This document shows positions 36,215-46,237 of a stretch of DNA of 64,000 bases, piece after piece; positions within the stretch are counted from its first letter, which is position 1; each line of letters starts with the position of its first letter. Origin of the DNA: Komarekiella delphini-convector SJRDD-AB1 (lineage in GTDB: Bacteria; Cyanobacteriota; Cyanobacteriia; Cyanobacteriales; Nostocaceae); the NCBI RefSeq assembly GCF_014831675.1, contig NZ_VJXY01000018.1, forward strand, positions 62,001 to 126,000, read 5' to 3'. The translations under genes were made by a program, and so were the position numbers. The notes beneath the pieces were generated by a model. It did no database searches and was not told the origin of the DNA. It saw only the letters and a program-made list of their open reading frames with translations.

Positions 36215-36904
36215 TTAATCAAAAATAAGTTGGTAATAAATTTTAAATAATAACAGGCATAATTTCTAGTATGAGCTTGAAAGCTAGTGCCAAAATTTTC
36301 ATAAAAATAGAGCTTATGTTAATGAAAGAGACTAATATCAACTAAATAAATCCTACGGTTGTATTTGGGTAAGTTACTCGATGCATAGTATTTATATGTA
36401 CTAAAAACTACAATACATATTAATTTCGGTAAAAGTACTGATGTTACATCTGAGCTTTGATGATGTACTAGGTAACGCTTGCAATATTTACGCGATACGC
36501 AACTTTCTCTTGAGTTCTCTGCTTTTTAAGGAGGGTCAGGGATAATTCAAATCTTGCACTTGCCCAATTTCTCGCAAAGAAATTTATTTCTTGGCTAACA
36601 GCTTAAGTCTACTTAAGTGAACTGCTATCCATGTATCAATGGGGTTTAATTCTCTTGAGAGGATTAGAGAATAGTGAAAGTTCGTAAAGTGTGGACTGAA
36701 TTCCCTTACCAGTTGTCTTGAGATGACTTTAACTATTAACCTGAGCATTTATTCTCAAGCGGTTGTTGCAATTTAGTTTGAGTGAGATCTCCTCATTTAC
36801 CCAACTTTAGGGAGAACTCTTACGCTTTTGATAAAGCTTGCTCTAGAAACAGTTGCATATTGCGTAATGTTTTTAATCTTCTTTATAAACTTAGGGCTAA
36901 ATGC

Positions 36905-39601
36905 ATGAGTGACGGTACTGCTTTGCTTACCAAAGGGCATTACTCAGAGGCTATTGCCTACTTTCAAGAAGAAATTACTAAAAGCCCAAATGCACCAGAA
37001 TTTTATTTCCAGCTAGGAACCGCTTTAGCTTTGAGTAGTCAACTTCAAGAGGCGGTAGGTGCATTTCAGCAGGCTCTACAGATCAACCCAGAGTACGCGG
37101 AAGCTTACAGTAACTTAGGAGTGTTATTTTCCCTCCAAGGACAGGTTGAGAAAGCTATTACCTGTTATCGTCAAGCTGTGCGTTTGCAACCAAACTTTCC
37201 AGAAGTTCTGAATAATTTAGGACTTTTGCTCAGAGAGCAAGGCAAGTTAGATGAAGCAATAAGCAGTTTTCGAGAAGCCTTAAATCTGAACTCTAACTAT
37301 CTCGAAGCCATTAATAATTTGGGCTTAGTTTTAACGCAACAAGGGGAACTAGATGAAGCTATTACCCTATTCAGACAAGCTCTAACATTGAATCCTGATA
37401 ATGTTGATACTCTCAACCATCTAGGCTCAACCCTAAAAACAAAGGGAATGTTAGCAGAAGCTATTGTTTATTTAAAACAAGCAATCCAGCTAGAACCAGA
37501 AGAAGCGATCGCCCATAATTATTTAGGAACTATTTACAAAGACCAAGGACAAGTTGAAGAAGCTGTTGTCTGTTACCGCCGAGCAATTGATATTGATCCC
37601 AGCTATGCAGAGGCTTACCGAAATTTGGGATTAATCTTAACTCGACAAAATCAACTAGAAGAGGCAACCGAGTGTTTAGAAACAGCCCTAAAGTTAAAGC
37701 CAGATTTTCCTGAAGCTTTTAACAATCTAGGCATTATTTGTAAACGCCGGATGAGATGGCAAGAGGCTGGTGATTACTTTGAACAAGCGATTGAGTTACG
37801 TCCTCATTATGCTCTTGCCCACAAAAATTTAGCTGATATCTTTGTGCTAACGGGTTGCATAGATAAGGCTATTACAAGCTATCAAGAAGCCCTAAATTTG
37901 GGATTGACTGACCTAGATGCTTGGGTTACTCTGTGCCGTCTTTTGCGTCAACAGTCTCGGATAGAGGAAGCCTTATTTTGTAGTCAACGAGGTCTAGAGC
38001 AGTATCCTAAATGTGCCAATCTACATTATGCACAAGGTCTAATTTATATCCATACCAATAAAGTAGATAAGGCAGTTGATAGTCTGCGACAAGCTTTGGA
38101 GTTAGAGCCAGAGCAGTTTGAAACTTACTATCACCTGGGAGAAGCTCTAATTTCTCAAGGACGGCTTGCTGAAGGCAGAGATGTGTTACGACGAGGCTAT
38201 TCTGTCCACCGCGATCCTAATTTTCGAGTTCGCCGGGCCCTGTCTTTGCCTATAATTTTGAGTTCTTGCCAAGAAATTGATCAAGAGCGCGATCGCTTGC
38301 TTGATGAAATGCAAGCGTTAGACAGTGAAGGAATCACGCTCAAAGATCCGGTTGGTGTTGCTTCAGTAGTAAATTTTTACCCAGCCTATCATGGTCGCAA
38401 TGATCGCCAATTGCAAACAGCAATAGCTCGCTTTTACGTGAACAATTGCCCAAATCTGGACTGGGTTGCTCCTCATTGTAAAGGCGATCGTCCTATCAAG
38501 AAGCGATGGCGCATCGGCTTTTGTTCCCAATTTCTCCGGGGACACACAATGGGTAAACTCTACGGAGGCATTCTTGAGAAATTACCTCGTGACCAGTTTG
38601 AGGTGATTTTGCTACGTCTACCTGATTTTAAGGATGCTATGACCGCAAAAATTGGTAGTTATGCGGATAGTGTCATTTCCTTAGAAAACAATTTAGTCAA
38701 GGCGCGTCAGCAAATTGCTGAGCAGGAACTAGACTTGCTGTTTTATACCGACATTGGGATGGCTCCTTTGTCTTACTTCCTGGCTTTTGCGCGACTGGCT
38801 CCAGTTCAATGCATGACTTGGGGACACCCTTCCACTACTGGTATCCCCAACATGGATTACTTTCTCTCAGCAGAGGTTTTTGAATCTGACAATGCTCAGG
38901 ATCACTACAGCGAGCATCTGATCCAATTGAAGCAACCAGGAATTTATTATACTCAGCCAACTCTGCCCCTTCCTGCCAGCCGTGAAACTTTTGGTTTACC
39001 TCCAGAAGGTTCCCTTTACCTCTGTCCCCAAAGCTCATTTAAGTTCCATCCAGAGTTTGACCAAATTATTGGGGATTTGTTGCGACGTGATCCACAGGGA
39101 TGGTTTGTGCTGCTTGAAGGAATCTCCTCTCATTGGGATGAGCTACTGCGCCAACGTTGGGTAGAAAACATTCCCGATGTGGCAAACCGGATCTGTATTA
39201 TGCGACGGCTTAGTTATGAAGAATATCTACAGCTATTGATCTTAGGGGATGTCATGCTTGACCCTATTCACTTTGGGGGTGGCAACACTTCCTTAGAGGC
39301 ATTTGCTGCGGGACTACCTATTGTCACTTGGCCAGGAGATTACCTGCGTAGCCGGCTTACTTATGGATTTTATCAACAAATGGGCTTGCTAGATTGCGTT
39401 GCTTGGGACGCTAAATCCTATATTGAGATGGCCTACCGCCTCGTGCATGACTTGGAATGGCGTAGCCACATTCAGCAAGAAATCCAAAAACGAGCCTCGG
39501 TGTTGTACGAAAATCAAGCCGCTATTACCGAAATAGCTAGATTTTTCCAACTTGCCATTACTGCTTACGACTGCCATCAAACTATTCGCACCTGGAGGTA
39601 A
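36905..39601 (+). CDS. TPR O-GlcNAc-transferase-like protein (OGT/SPINDLY, GT41)
   Basis: About 898 residues. Some 11-12 canonical TPR units (34 residues each, for example AYSNLGVLFSLQGQVEKAI) fill the first 450 or so residues. A GT41 catalytic region follows: RWRIGFCSQFLRGHTMG, QCMTWGHPSTTGIPNMDYFL, LCPQSSFKFHPEFD and MLDPIHFGGGNTSLEAFAAG, the conserved UDP-sugar-binding blocks. GT41 enzymes add a single sugar to Ser/Thr of proteins. I prefer the ATG at 36905 (MSDGTALL) because the first TPR starts there; a GTG at 36782 would add 41 unconserved residues. The next gene starts 7 bases after its stop, so they form an operon. Confidence 0.9.
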   Translation: MSDGTALLTKGHYSEAIAYFQEEITKSPNAPEFYFQLGTALALSSQLQEAVGAFQQALQINPEYAEAYSNLGVLFSLQGQVEKAITCYRQAVRLQPNFPEVLNNLGLLLREQGKLDEAISSFREALNLNSNYLEAINNLGLVLTQQGELDEAITLFRQALTLNPDNVDTLNHLGSTLKTKGMLAEAIVYLKQAIQLEPEEAIAHNYLGTIYKDQGQVEEAVVCYRRAIDIDPSYAEAYRNLGLILTRQNQLEEATECLETALKLKPDFPEAFNNLGIICKRRMRWQEAGDYFEQAIELRPHYALAHKNLADIFVLTGCIDKAITSYQEALNLGLTDLDAWVTLCRLLRQQSRIEEALFCSQRGLEQYPKCANLHYAQGLIYIHTNKVDKAVDSLRQALELEPEQFETYYHLGEALISQGRLAEGRDVLRRGYSVHRDPNFRVRRALSLPIILSSCQEIDQERDRLLDEMQALDSEGITLKDPVGVASVVNFYPAYHGRNDRQLQTAIARFYVNNCPNLDWVAPHCKGDRPIKKRWRIGFCSQFLRGHTMGKLYGGILEKLPRDQFEVILLRLPDFKDAMTAKIGSYADSVISLENNLVKARQQIAEQELDLLFYTDIGMAPLSYFLAFARLAPVQCMTWGHPSTTGIPNMDYFLSAEVFESDNAQDHYSEHLIQLKQPGIYYTQPTLPLPASRETFGLPPEGSLYLCPQSSFKFHPEFDQIIGDLLRRDPQGWFVLLEGISSHWDELLRQRWVENIPDVANRICIMRRLSYEEYLQLLILGDVMLDPIHFGGGNTSLEAFAAGLPIVTWPGDYLRSRLTYGFYQQMGLLDCVAWDAKSYIEMAYRLVHDLEWRSHIQQEIQKRASVLYENQAAITEIARFFQLAITAYDCHQTIRTWR

Positions 39602-39608
39602 TTGAAAA

Positions 39609-41249
39609 ATGCTAGTTTCTGTCATCACCCCGGTAACAGGTAATCCTTTGATGAAGCAGGCGATTCAAAACGTCCAAGATCAGGATTACCCACACATTGA
39701 ACATCTAATTGTCATTGACGGTCAAGAGCGGGAAGCCGCTGCCCAGTCTATTTTAGAGGAAATTGAGTTTAAGAAGCCTCAAACCCATGTTCTTTGTTTA
39801 CCCTATGCCACAGGTAAAGATGGGTTTAATGGACATCGTATTTATGGTATGTCGCCTTTCTTAGCGAAAGGAGATTATTTGGCTTTTCTAGATGAGGATA
39901 ACTGGTTTGAGCCAAATCATATTAGTTCTCTTGTTCATATTGTCGAAGAAAAACAACTTGATTGGGCTTATGCCTTAAGAAAAATAGTAAATTCTAATGG
40001 CACTTTTGCAACCTACGACAACTGCGAGAGCTTGGGTAAATGGCAAGTCTTTTACAACAACTATCATCTAATCGATACTAATTGCTACTTTCTTAAAAAA
40101 CGAGTTGCCCTCCAACATGCTCACCAGTTATACATGAGACATGGCGAACTTACTACAGGTGAACCTGGCACAGCAAGTGTCAAAAGTTCAGCGATCATTC
40201 TGTGCAATGAATTGCTAAAAGCCTATCCTCACTGCGATACTCCTGGCCTTTACACAGTTAATTATCGAGCGGGAATGAGTAGGTTTTCTGTACAGCTTGA
40301 GTTCTTCCATCAGGGCAATGCTGTCATGCAGACCAAATATCCCCAAGGTTTTCCTTGGCAAAAAGAATCCTTAATTCAAACGCACACTCAACCTGTATCT
40401 AACGCAGCTCAAGATAATTCTTTTGTTCCTGCACCTTCTATTCTTCAAATATCTTTAGATGATTTGGAACAGAATGGTAAAGCTACTGCATTTAAAGATT
40501 CAACTCAAGCAATTGTAGACAACCTGGGTTTAGAAAATCCCTACACTAACTTCAACTACCAAGATTATCCTTTAGACTTGCAAGGCTGGGGAAGTAACCA
40601 TCCCTCATTTAGTCAATTAATCGATCAAATCAAACCCAAGATTATTATCGAAGTTGGCACTTGGAAGGGTGCTTCTGCTGTTCACATGGCCAAGTTGCTG
40701 CAAGAGAAGCACATTGACGGCACAATTGTCTGCGTTGATACTTGGCTTGGAGCCATAGAGCATTTATCAGGAGAATACTCTATTAGCCTATCCCGGAAGC
40801 ATGGCTGGCCAACAATGTACTACCAATTTTTAGCAAATGTTATGTATAACAATTTACATGACTCCATTGTACCATTGCCTCTTCCCAGTAACATTGCTGG
40901 TCGATGGATACAGCAAAAAGACTTAAAAGCTGATTTGATTTACATCGATGCCAGCCATGAGGCGGACGATGTGTATGCAGACATTACATTATATTGGGAA
41001 TTGCTCAAACCTAATGGTGTAATGCTTGGAGATGACTATGTTGTTTTAAAACACATTGGTGTGACGAGCGCTGTTCACAAATTTACCAAAGAACGCAATC
41101 TGACATTGAAAACAGCAGGAAATAAGTGGTGGTTACAGAAGCCTTCCGATCCTCAAGAAGTCATTGGTGCTTTGAACCGCCGTATTTCTCAACTTGAGAT
41201 GATGTTGTTGAATCGTGATGTCGAGCTAACCTCAAACAAACGCATCTAG
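39609..41249 (+). CDS. GT2 glycosyltransferase fused to a class I methyltransferase
   Basis: 546 residues. The N-terminal part (about 1-250) is a GT2 domain: VSVITPVTGNPLMKQAIQNV, then LAFLDEDNWFEPNHI with the acidic motif in place of DxD. A linker follows, and from about 340 an SAM-dependent methyltransferase with motif I IIIEVGTWKGASAVHMA and motif II-like LIYIDASHEADDVYADI, of the CmcI/Methyltransf_24 kind. The ATG follows the OGT-like gene by 7 bases and has a GGAGG site (39596-39600). Such a fusion would add and then methylate a sugar, capping a glycan. It is probably coexpressed with the OGT-like enzyme. Confidence 0.87.
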   Translation: MLVSVITPVTGNPLMKQAIQNVQDQDYPHIEHLIVIDGQEREAAAQSILEEIEFKKPQTHVLCLPYATGKDGFNGHRIYGMSPFLAKGDYLAFLDEDNWFEPNHISSLVHIVEEKQLDWAYALRKIVNSNGTFATYDNCESLGKWQVFYNNYHLIDTNCYFLKKRVALQHAHQLYMRHGELTTGEPGTASVKSSAIILCNELLKAYPHCDTPGLYTVNYRAGMSRFSVQLEFFHQGNAVMQTKYPQGFPWQKESLIQTHTQPVSNAAQDNSFVPAPSILQISLDDLEQNGKATAFKDSTQAIVDNLGLENPYTNFNYQDYPLDLQGWGSNHPSFSQLIDQIKPKIIIEVGTWKGASAVHMAKLLQEKHIDGTIVCVDTWLGAIEHLSGEYSISLSRKHGWPTMYYQFLANVMYNNLHDSIVPLPLPSNIAGRWIQQKDLKADLIYIDASHEADDVYADITLYWELLKPNGVMLGDDYVVLKHIGVTSAVHKFTKERNLTLKTAGNKWWLQKPSDPQEVIGALNRRISQLEMMLLNRDVELTSNKRI

Positions 41250-41622
41250 TACTAATTCGTAACTCGCTCCGGAGCTACGCCTTGCTGCGTTAACGTAATT
41301 AAGACACATAGAATAAGGCTTGATACAAGTTACGCTGTTTCTGAAACAATACATCTTTTTCCAATTTGTACAAGTCCAAGATGCGTTCCATGTCAAGTTA
41401 ATAATCGCAAAACTTCCTTCTATAGAGACGCGCTGTTTCAAGTGTCTCTATAGGAGGAAAAATTATAGCGCAAATATTGTATCCATCATTGCTCTATAGC
41501 AGGCAAAAAGACAGAGTAGCCATATACAACTAAGAGCTCAGAGTTCCGCTCAAGCCCTATTTAATTTACTATGTTTGTATTCTCCAGTTAAATGGGCGAC
41601 ACCTGCCTCATATTAGGTCATC
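41250..41622. other. Intergenic region with one hairpin
   Basis: About 370 bp. A stem CTATAGAGAC / GTGTCTCTATAG with a loop of about 14 bases near 41419-41452 may end the OGT operon. The rest has no accepted gene. Confidence 0.4.
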
Positions 41623-43803
41623 ATGGCAAAATCCAAAAAGAGCGCGACCCCCATCAATCTGAGTGACCCGCAATACTATATAAATCGAGAGTTAAGCTGG
41701 TTGGAGTTTAATGGCAGGGTGTTACATGAAGCTTGTGACGATCGCACGCCTCTTCTCGAACGCCTCAAGTTTCTAGCAATCTTCAGTTCTAATTTAGATG
41801 AGTTTTTCATGGTGCGTGTTGCAGGGTTAAAGCAACAGGTAGAAGCAAAAGTTAGTCAGTTAACCCCTGATGGACGTACGCCGCAACAACAGTTAGACGA
41901 TATCGGGTCTACCCTCAGTCCTCAAATCACAAAACAGCACCAACATTTTGAGCAAGTACTTCGACCCCTGTTAGCAAGTCACGGTATCCATATCCTAGAT
42001 TACATAGATTTGAATCAGAAACAGCGGACTCATTTAGAGGGTTACTTTGAAGAACAAATCTTCCCGGTTCTAACTCCCCTTGCTGTTGACCCTAGTCATC
42101 CCTTTCCGTTTATTTCCAATCTCAGTTTGAATCTGGCTGTTGTAGTCAAAAACCCAGACACCGAAGAGGAATTTTTTGCCAGAGTTAAAGTCCCTAACGT
42201 TTTGCCGCGATTTTTACCGATACCGCCAGAGTTAGGAGATCAGCAAGACGGAAAACCGATCCACTGGACTGGAGTACCTTTAGAACAGGCGATCGCTCAT
42301 AATTTAGAATCCCTATTTCCAGGGATGATTATTCAAGAATATCATCCGTTCCGTATTACCCGCGACGCCGATTTGGTATTAGAAGAAGATGAAGCAGATG
42401 ACCTGTTGTTAGCGATCGAACAAGAATTGCGAAAACGGCGCATGGGTGGGAGTCCAGTCCGGCTAGAAATTCAATCCCAGACTCCTGAACCAGTGCGATC
42501 GCGATTATTGCAAGATTTAGAATTAACAGACAAGGATGTTTACGAAGTAGACGGTCTTTTGGGACTACGGGACTTAATGTACTTTATGGCATTACCATTA
42601 CCGGAACTCAAAGATCCACCGCGACAATCTGTTGTGCCTCTGCGTTTACAACGGCTCAGAGAACCAAGTTTAGACCCGAATGTTGTGGAAGTAGACGAAG
42701 GCAAAGACTTTTTTGCTGTAATTCGGGAAAAGGATTTGCTAGTACACCATCCCTATCAATCCTTTTCGGCAACAGTGGTGCGCTTTATTACCCACGCTGC
42801 TCATGACCCAAATGTGTTAGCCATCAAGATGACCCTTTACCGGACTTCTGGTGACTCGCCCATAGTTAATGCTTTAATTGCCGCCGCTGAAAATGGTAAG
42901 CAGGTATCTGTATTGGTGGAATTAAAGGCGCGGTTTGATGAAGAGAATAATATTTACTGGGCAAGACGTCTAGAAAGAGTCGGAGTTCATGTTGTCTATG
43001 GTTTAGTGGGGCTGAAAACCCATAGTAAAACCCTGATGGTGGTGCGGCGGGAAAAAGATTGTATGCGTCGCTACGTGCATATTGGCACTGGTAATTATAA
43101 CCCAAAAACAGCACGACTGTATACAGATTTAGGATTATTTAGTTGCCGCGAAGAATTGGGTGCTGACATCACAGATTTATTTAATTTCTTAACAGGTTAC
43201 TCTCTGCAAAAGTCTTATCGAGAGTTGCTGGTTGCACCTGTGAATATGCGCGATCGCTTTCTAGCACTAATTCACCGCGAAATCGAAAATGTTCAAAATG
43301 GATTTACTGGACGCATTGTTGCCAAAATGAACGCCCTAGTAGATCCACAAATTATTGCCACTTTATATGAAGCTTCCCGCGCTGGAGTGCAAATTGACCT
43401 AATTATTAGAGGCGTTTGCTGTTTACGCCCAGGACTCAAAGACATTAGTGAGAATATTCACATAATCAGCATTGTCGGTCGCTTTTTAGAACACTCTCGC
43501 ATTTATTATTTCTACAACAATGGACAGGAAGAAATCTACATTGGCAGTGCTGACTGGATGAGCCGCAATCTAGATCGCCGTGTTGAAGTAATTACTCCAG
43601 TCAAAGATCCAGATATTGCTAAAGACTTGCAAGAAATTATGGGAATTATGCTGGCAGATAATCGCCAAGCTTGGGAGTTACAATCTGATGGCAGTTACAT
43701 CCAGCGGCGTCCCGGTGACGATTGTCCAGAAGCTAATTCACAAAAAACTCTCATGAATATGGCATTACGTTCAACTGGCACAACCTCAAATCTGATTGAT
43801 TAA
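41623..43803 (+). CDS. ppk1: Polyphosphate kinase 1
   Basis: 726 residues, the usual length. It makes inorganic polyphosphate from the gamma-phosphate of ATP, reversibly. The N-terminal domain begins with YINRELSWLEFNGRVLHEA; the two phospholipase-D-like domains carry the active-site His in GLKTHSKTLMVVRRE (autophosphorylation) and a second in FLEHSRIYYF. SADWMSRNLDRRVEV near the end is a family signature. It stands alone. Polyphosphate is a phosphate and energy store in cyanobacteria. Confidence 0.97.
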   Translation: MAKSKKSATPINLSDPQYYINRELSWLEFNGRVLHEACDDRTPLLERLKFLAIFSSNLDEFFMVRVAGLKQQVEAKVSQLTPDGRTPQQQLDDIGSTLSPQITKQHQHFEQVLRPLLASHGIHILDYIDLNQKQRTHLEGYFEEQIFPVLTPLAVDPSHPFPFISNLSLNLAVVVKNPDTEEEFFARVKVPNVLPRFLPIPPELGDQQDGKPIHWTGVPLEQAIAHNLESLFPGMIIQEYHPFRITRDADLVLEEDEADDLLLAIEQELRKRRMGGSPVRLEIQSQTPEPVRSRLLQDLELTDKDVYEVDGLLGLRDLMYFMALPLPELKDPPRQSVVPLRLQRLREPSLDPNVVEVDEGKDFFAVIREKDLLVHHPYQSFSATVVRFITHAAHDPNVLAIKMTLYRTSGDSPIVNALIAAAENGKQVSVLVELKARFDEENNIYWARRLERVGVHVVYGLVGLKTHSKTLMVVRREKDCMRRYVHIGTGNYNPKTARLYTDLGLFSCREELGADITDLFNFLTGYSLQKSYRELLVAPVNMRDRFLALIHREIENVQNGFTGRIVAKMNALVDPQIIATLYEASRAGVQIDLIIRGVCCLRPGLKDISENIHIISIVGRFLEHSRIYYFYNNGQEEIYIGSADWMSRNLDRRVEVITPVKDPDIAKDLQEIMGIMLADNRQAWELQSDGSYIQRRPGDDCPEANSQKTLMNMALRSTGTTSNLID

Positions 43804-43993
43804 AAAACAAGTTATTTCTAGCTTGACAACTAGCTCAACTCAGTTTTTTTTAGAAAACTTTAATTTTTTGGAGTTATCTAAATTATTATTCATGGCAATA
43901 CACAAGTTATTCAACCATAGGATAGAGTGAGTGCTGGCACTTGTTCCCATAAACTATTAAAGATTACCCTACGTAGTTTTTTATTTCCCTGGA

Positions 43994-44410
43994 ATGTTAA
44001 TGTTGTCCTGCGAGCTTTCTACCTTGCGCGTTTTAGTAGTTGATGATCACGAATTAACTCGTTTAACCTTACAATTGGTTTTTTCTGGTCAGGAAAATAT
44101 TCAAGTAGTAGGTTTAGCCAGTAATGGTGAAGAAGCTATAGAAATGGTTAAACGTTGCCATCCTGACGTGATTATTCTAGATTTACAGATGCCCGTCATG
44201 GATGGTTGGAGTGCGTCTAGTCATATAAAAGCTATATCTCCCAATACTCAGATTCTTGCTTACTCCTCGGTGGAAGATACAAGCATTTTGGAGACAACAG
44301 CAATGCCTAGTTTTGATAATTTTTGCAGAAAAGATGTGTCCACAACCGAACTCATTGCTTTAGTCAGACAATTAGGTCAGCGTGCAGGAGATGGTTCAGT
44401 TGCAGGATAA
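43994..44410 (+). CDS. Stand-alone response regulator receiver protein
   Basis: 138 residues, a single CheY-like receiver domain. The acid pocket is VLVVDDHELTR, the phosphorylation site VIILDLQMPVMDGW, and the conserved Ser and Lys are in AYSSVEDT and CRKDVST. The start of the chain resembles the receiver of LuxR-type regulators (NarL family), but there is no DNA-binding domain. It could serve an orphan kinase such as that at 27784; that is a guess. Confidence 0.9.
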   Translation: MLMLSCELSTLRVLVVDDHELTRLTLQLVFSGQENIQVVGLASNGEEAIEMVKRCHPDVIILDLQMPVMDGWSASSHIKAISPNTQILAYSSVEDTSILETTAMPSFDNFCRKDVSTTELIALVRQLGQRAGDGSVAG

Positions 44411-44492
44411 ATGATACAGCTATAATTGCTGGGTAAACCTGGGCATAGCTCAATTCTGGGGATTTGGGAATTATCGTATGTATTACTGAAAG

Positions 44493-44530
44493 GCGTCGGT
44501 AGAGCCGTAAGTTGACGGTTACACCGACGC
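44493..44530. terminator. Hairpin between convergent genes
   Basis: GCGTCGGT / ACCGACGC, with an inner CCGT/ACGG stem, lies between the receiver gene and the opposing coiled-coil gene. It probably terminates both. Confidence 0.6.
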
Positions 44531-44562
44531 AATTTCTTATCCTTGCTACCGCCTATTTCGAC

Positions 44563-44745
44563 TTAATTATTTTCTGTTTGCGGAATAGTGCGTCTAAATT
44601 CATCAATTAACTCGTCCAGTTCATCTAGAGCTTGATCTACGTCAATTTTCAATGTTCCTAGGTTTGGTTGCTCCAGCAGATTCAGCAGATATTCGCGTTT
44701 ACTTTGCACTACAGCAATTCGTTCTTTTAACGTCTGTATATCCAT
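44563..44745 (-). CDS. Small coiled-coil conserved protein
   Basis: 60 residues starting at MDIQTLKERI; an upstream TTG would add 18 unconvincing residues. It is entirely helical with heptad-like leucines (LKERIAVVQSKREYLLNLL, then ALDELDELIDEF). It has no known function, and small proteins like this are common in Nostocales. Confidence 0.65.
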   Translation of the reverse strand: MDIQTLKERIAVVQSKREYLLNLLEQPNLGTLKIDVDQALDELDELIDEFRRTIPQTENN

Positions 44746-44914
44746 TATTTCCTTCCAAACTTTAACTATCCTCAAGTTTAAACTTAACTCAAAATCCAAC
44801 GCCCTGGACAGATTAATTTACCTAGTAGTTTCAGCCAATACTCTTCCCTAATCTGTTACTCATAGCCGATGATAATAAAACTGAGGTATTAAGAATTTAT
44901 AGTAATCTAAGCTC

Positions 44915-45478
44915 ATGCTACGCCAAATTTCTTTGGGAACACTCGGTTTAACTATCGGCAGCATATTAACGATCATTGGCTTTGTTGCCTACGCTGCTAA
45001 TAATGCCACGCTCAACCTTGTAGGATTTTTTTATGGTATTCCTCTATTGTTGGGTGGACTGGCGCTCAAAGCTAATGAACTCAAGCCCATACCCTTTAGC
45101 CAAATTACCACACCGTCAATGTTAATGCTGCGGGAGCAGCAAGCAACTGTTACTCAAAATAAAATTCGCAAAGACATTACCCGATATTGCTATGGTCAAG
45201 ATGCTCATCTAGATTCCGCACTCTCTTTTTTGGGGCTGAGTCCCACAGATGAAGAACGACCTGTAGTTACAGGGTTACGAGAAACAGAAGTTAATGGGTC
45301 TTATACCTTGATTTTAGAATTTGATTCGCCCTTGATACCAATTGATGTGTGGCAAAAAAAGCAGGAAAAAATGACTAGCTTTTTTGGGCCTGGAGTGGAG
45401 GTTGAAATAACACAGCCAAGTGAAAATAAAATTGAATTAGCGCTGATTACTACTCAAAAAGAGTTGATTAATAAATAA
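44915..45478 (+). CDS. DUF2854-like membrane protein
   Basis: 187 residues. Two membrane helices at about 8-28 and 35-52 precede a soluble domain. The pattern LGTLGLTIGSILTIIGFVAY followed by KPIPFSQITTPSMLMLREQQ matches the DUF2854 family of cyanobacteria and plant plastids, function unknown. An ATG start lies after a short AT-rich gap. Confidence 0.8.
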   Translation: MLRQISLGTLGLTIGSILTIIGFVAYAANNATLNLVGFFYGIPLLLGGLALKANELKPIPFSQITTPSMLMLREQQATVTQNKIRKDITRYCYGQDAHLDSALSFLGLSPTDEERPVVTGLRETEVNGSYTLILEFDSPLIPIDVWQKKQEKMTSFFGPGVEVEITQPSENKIELALITTQKELINK

Positions 45479-45518
45479 ACAATAAAAGTATGCGTTGACC
45501 GAAATCGCAGCTATAAAA

Positions 45519-45544
45519 ATGAAGTCCGCAAAGGCGGACTTCAT
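45519..45544. terminator. Hairpin after the DUF2854-like gene
   Basis: An 11-bp perfect stem (ATGAAGTCCGC / GCGGACTTCAT) with a 4-base loop lies about 40 bp past the stop, just before the MITE-like element. No clear T run follows. Confidence 0.5.
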
Positions 45545-45558
45545 ACCAAAAAGACTAA

Positions 45559-46094
45559 GAGGCTGTTTGAAAAGTAGTTACCTGTGATTTTAGGCACTTG
45601 TTGATCCCCCCTAACCCACGCCAGTCGCTCATGGGGAGCCACCCCAAGGCGGAGGTTCCCGACGCTCGTTCGCGCAGCGTGTCGCAGACAAGACTCGCTC
45701 TAAGCGTTGGCGAAGCCTCTCGAAGAGAAGCCATGCCGTAAAGCCTGCGGCATGGCTTCGCTTAAGGCGAAGCCTCTCGTTCACGAAGTGTCTCCGATAG
45801 GAGAAGAGAAGGCTTTACGCTGCGCTATCCGTTGTGGGGAGTGGCGTGGAAACCCCCTTGGCGCTAGCCTCTCCCTTTGGGAGAAGACCCCGCTGGCTCC
45901 CCTTTTTAAGGGGGGAAACCGGAATTAAAGTCCCCCTTTTTAAAGGGAGCCACTGTGTTGGGGAGACAGCGCCGTGGGCGGGTTTCCCGACTTGAGGCGA
46001 CTGTCGTCGGGTTTCCCGACTTGTAGCAAGTGGCGTGGATTTAGGGGGATCTAGAACATTTTGCTACCAACAAGAGGACTTTTCAAACATCCTC
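45559..46094. mobile_element. MITE-like non-autonomous element, 536 bp
   Basis: The ends are inverted repeats: GAGGCTGTTTGAAAAGT on the left, and the complement of GAGGATGTTTGAAAAGT on the right (16 of 17 identical). The element is flanked on both sides by TAA, a likely 3-bp target duplication of the TNA type used by part of the IS5 family. It encodes no transposase. The inside is GC-rich and full of short palindromes and direct repeats, such as GGGTTTCCCGACTTG twice near 46000. Confidence 0.75.
45668..45690 (+). repeat. Dispersed repeat, copy 2 (inside the MITE)
   Basis: Same 23-bp sequence as at 20150-20172 apart from two C/T changes. Confidence 0.5.
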
Positions 46095-46237
46095 TAATAA
46101 ATCAGGCTTTGTTCGGGTAACTCTAGATTTTAGCTTGATGATACTTTAAAATTTTGCCAGAGACTCTGTGAGATGCACTCACAGAGAACAATAAAAATAG
46201 ACTTTCAAGGCAGGTTTATTGACTTTTGATTCAAAAA

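Noticed and set aside
41232-41441. Minus-strand ORF overlapping the end of the GT2-methyltransferase gene
   Set aside because: Overlaps a well-supported gene and its sequence is Cys/Trp-rich without family resemblance.
45707-45928. 73-codon ORF inside the MITE-like element
   Set aside because: It is made of the palindromic repeats of the element and has no transposase or other motif.
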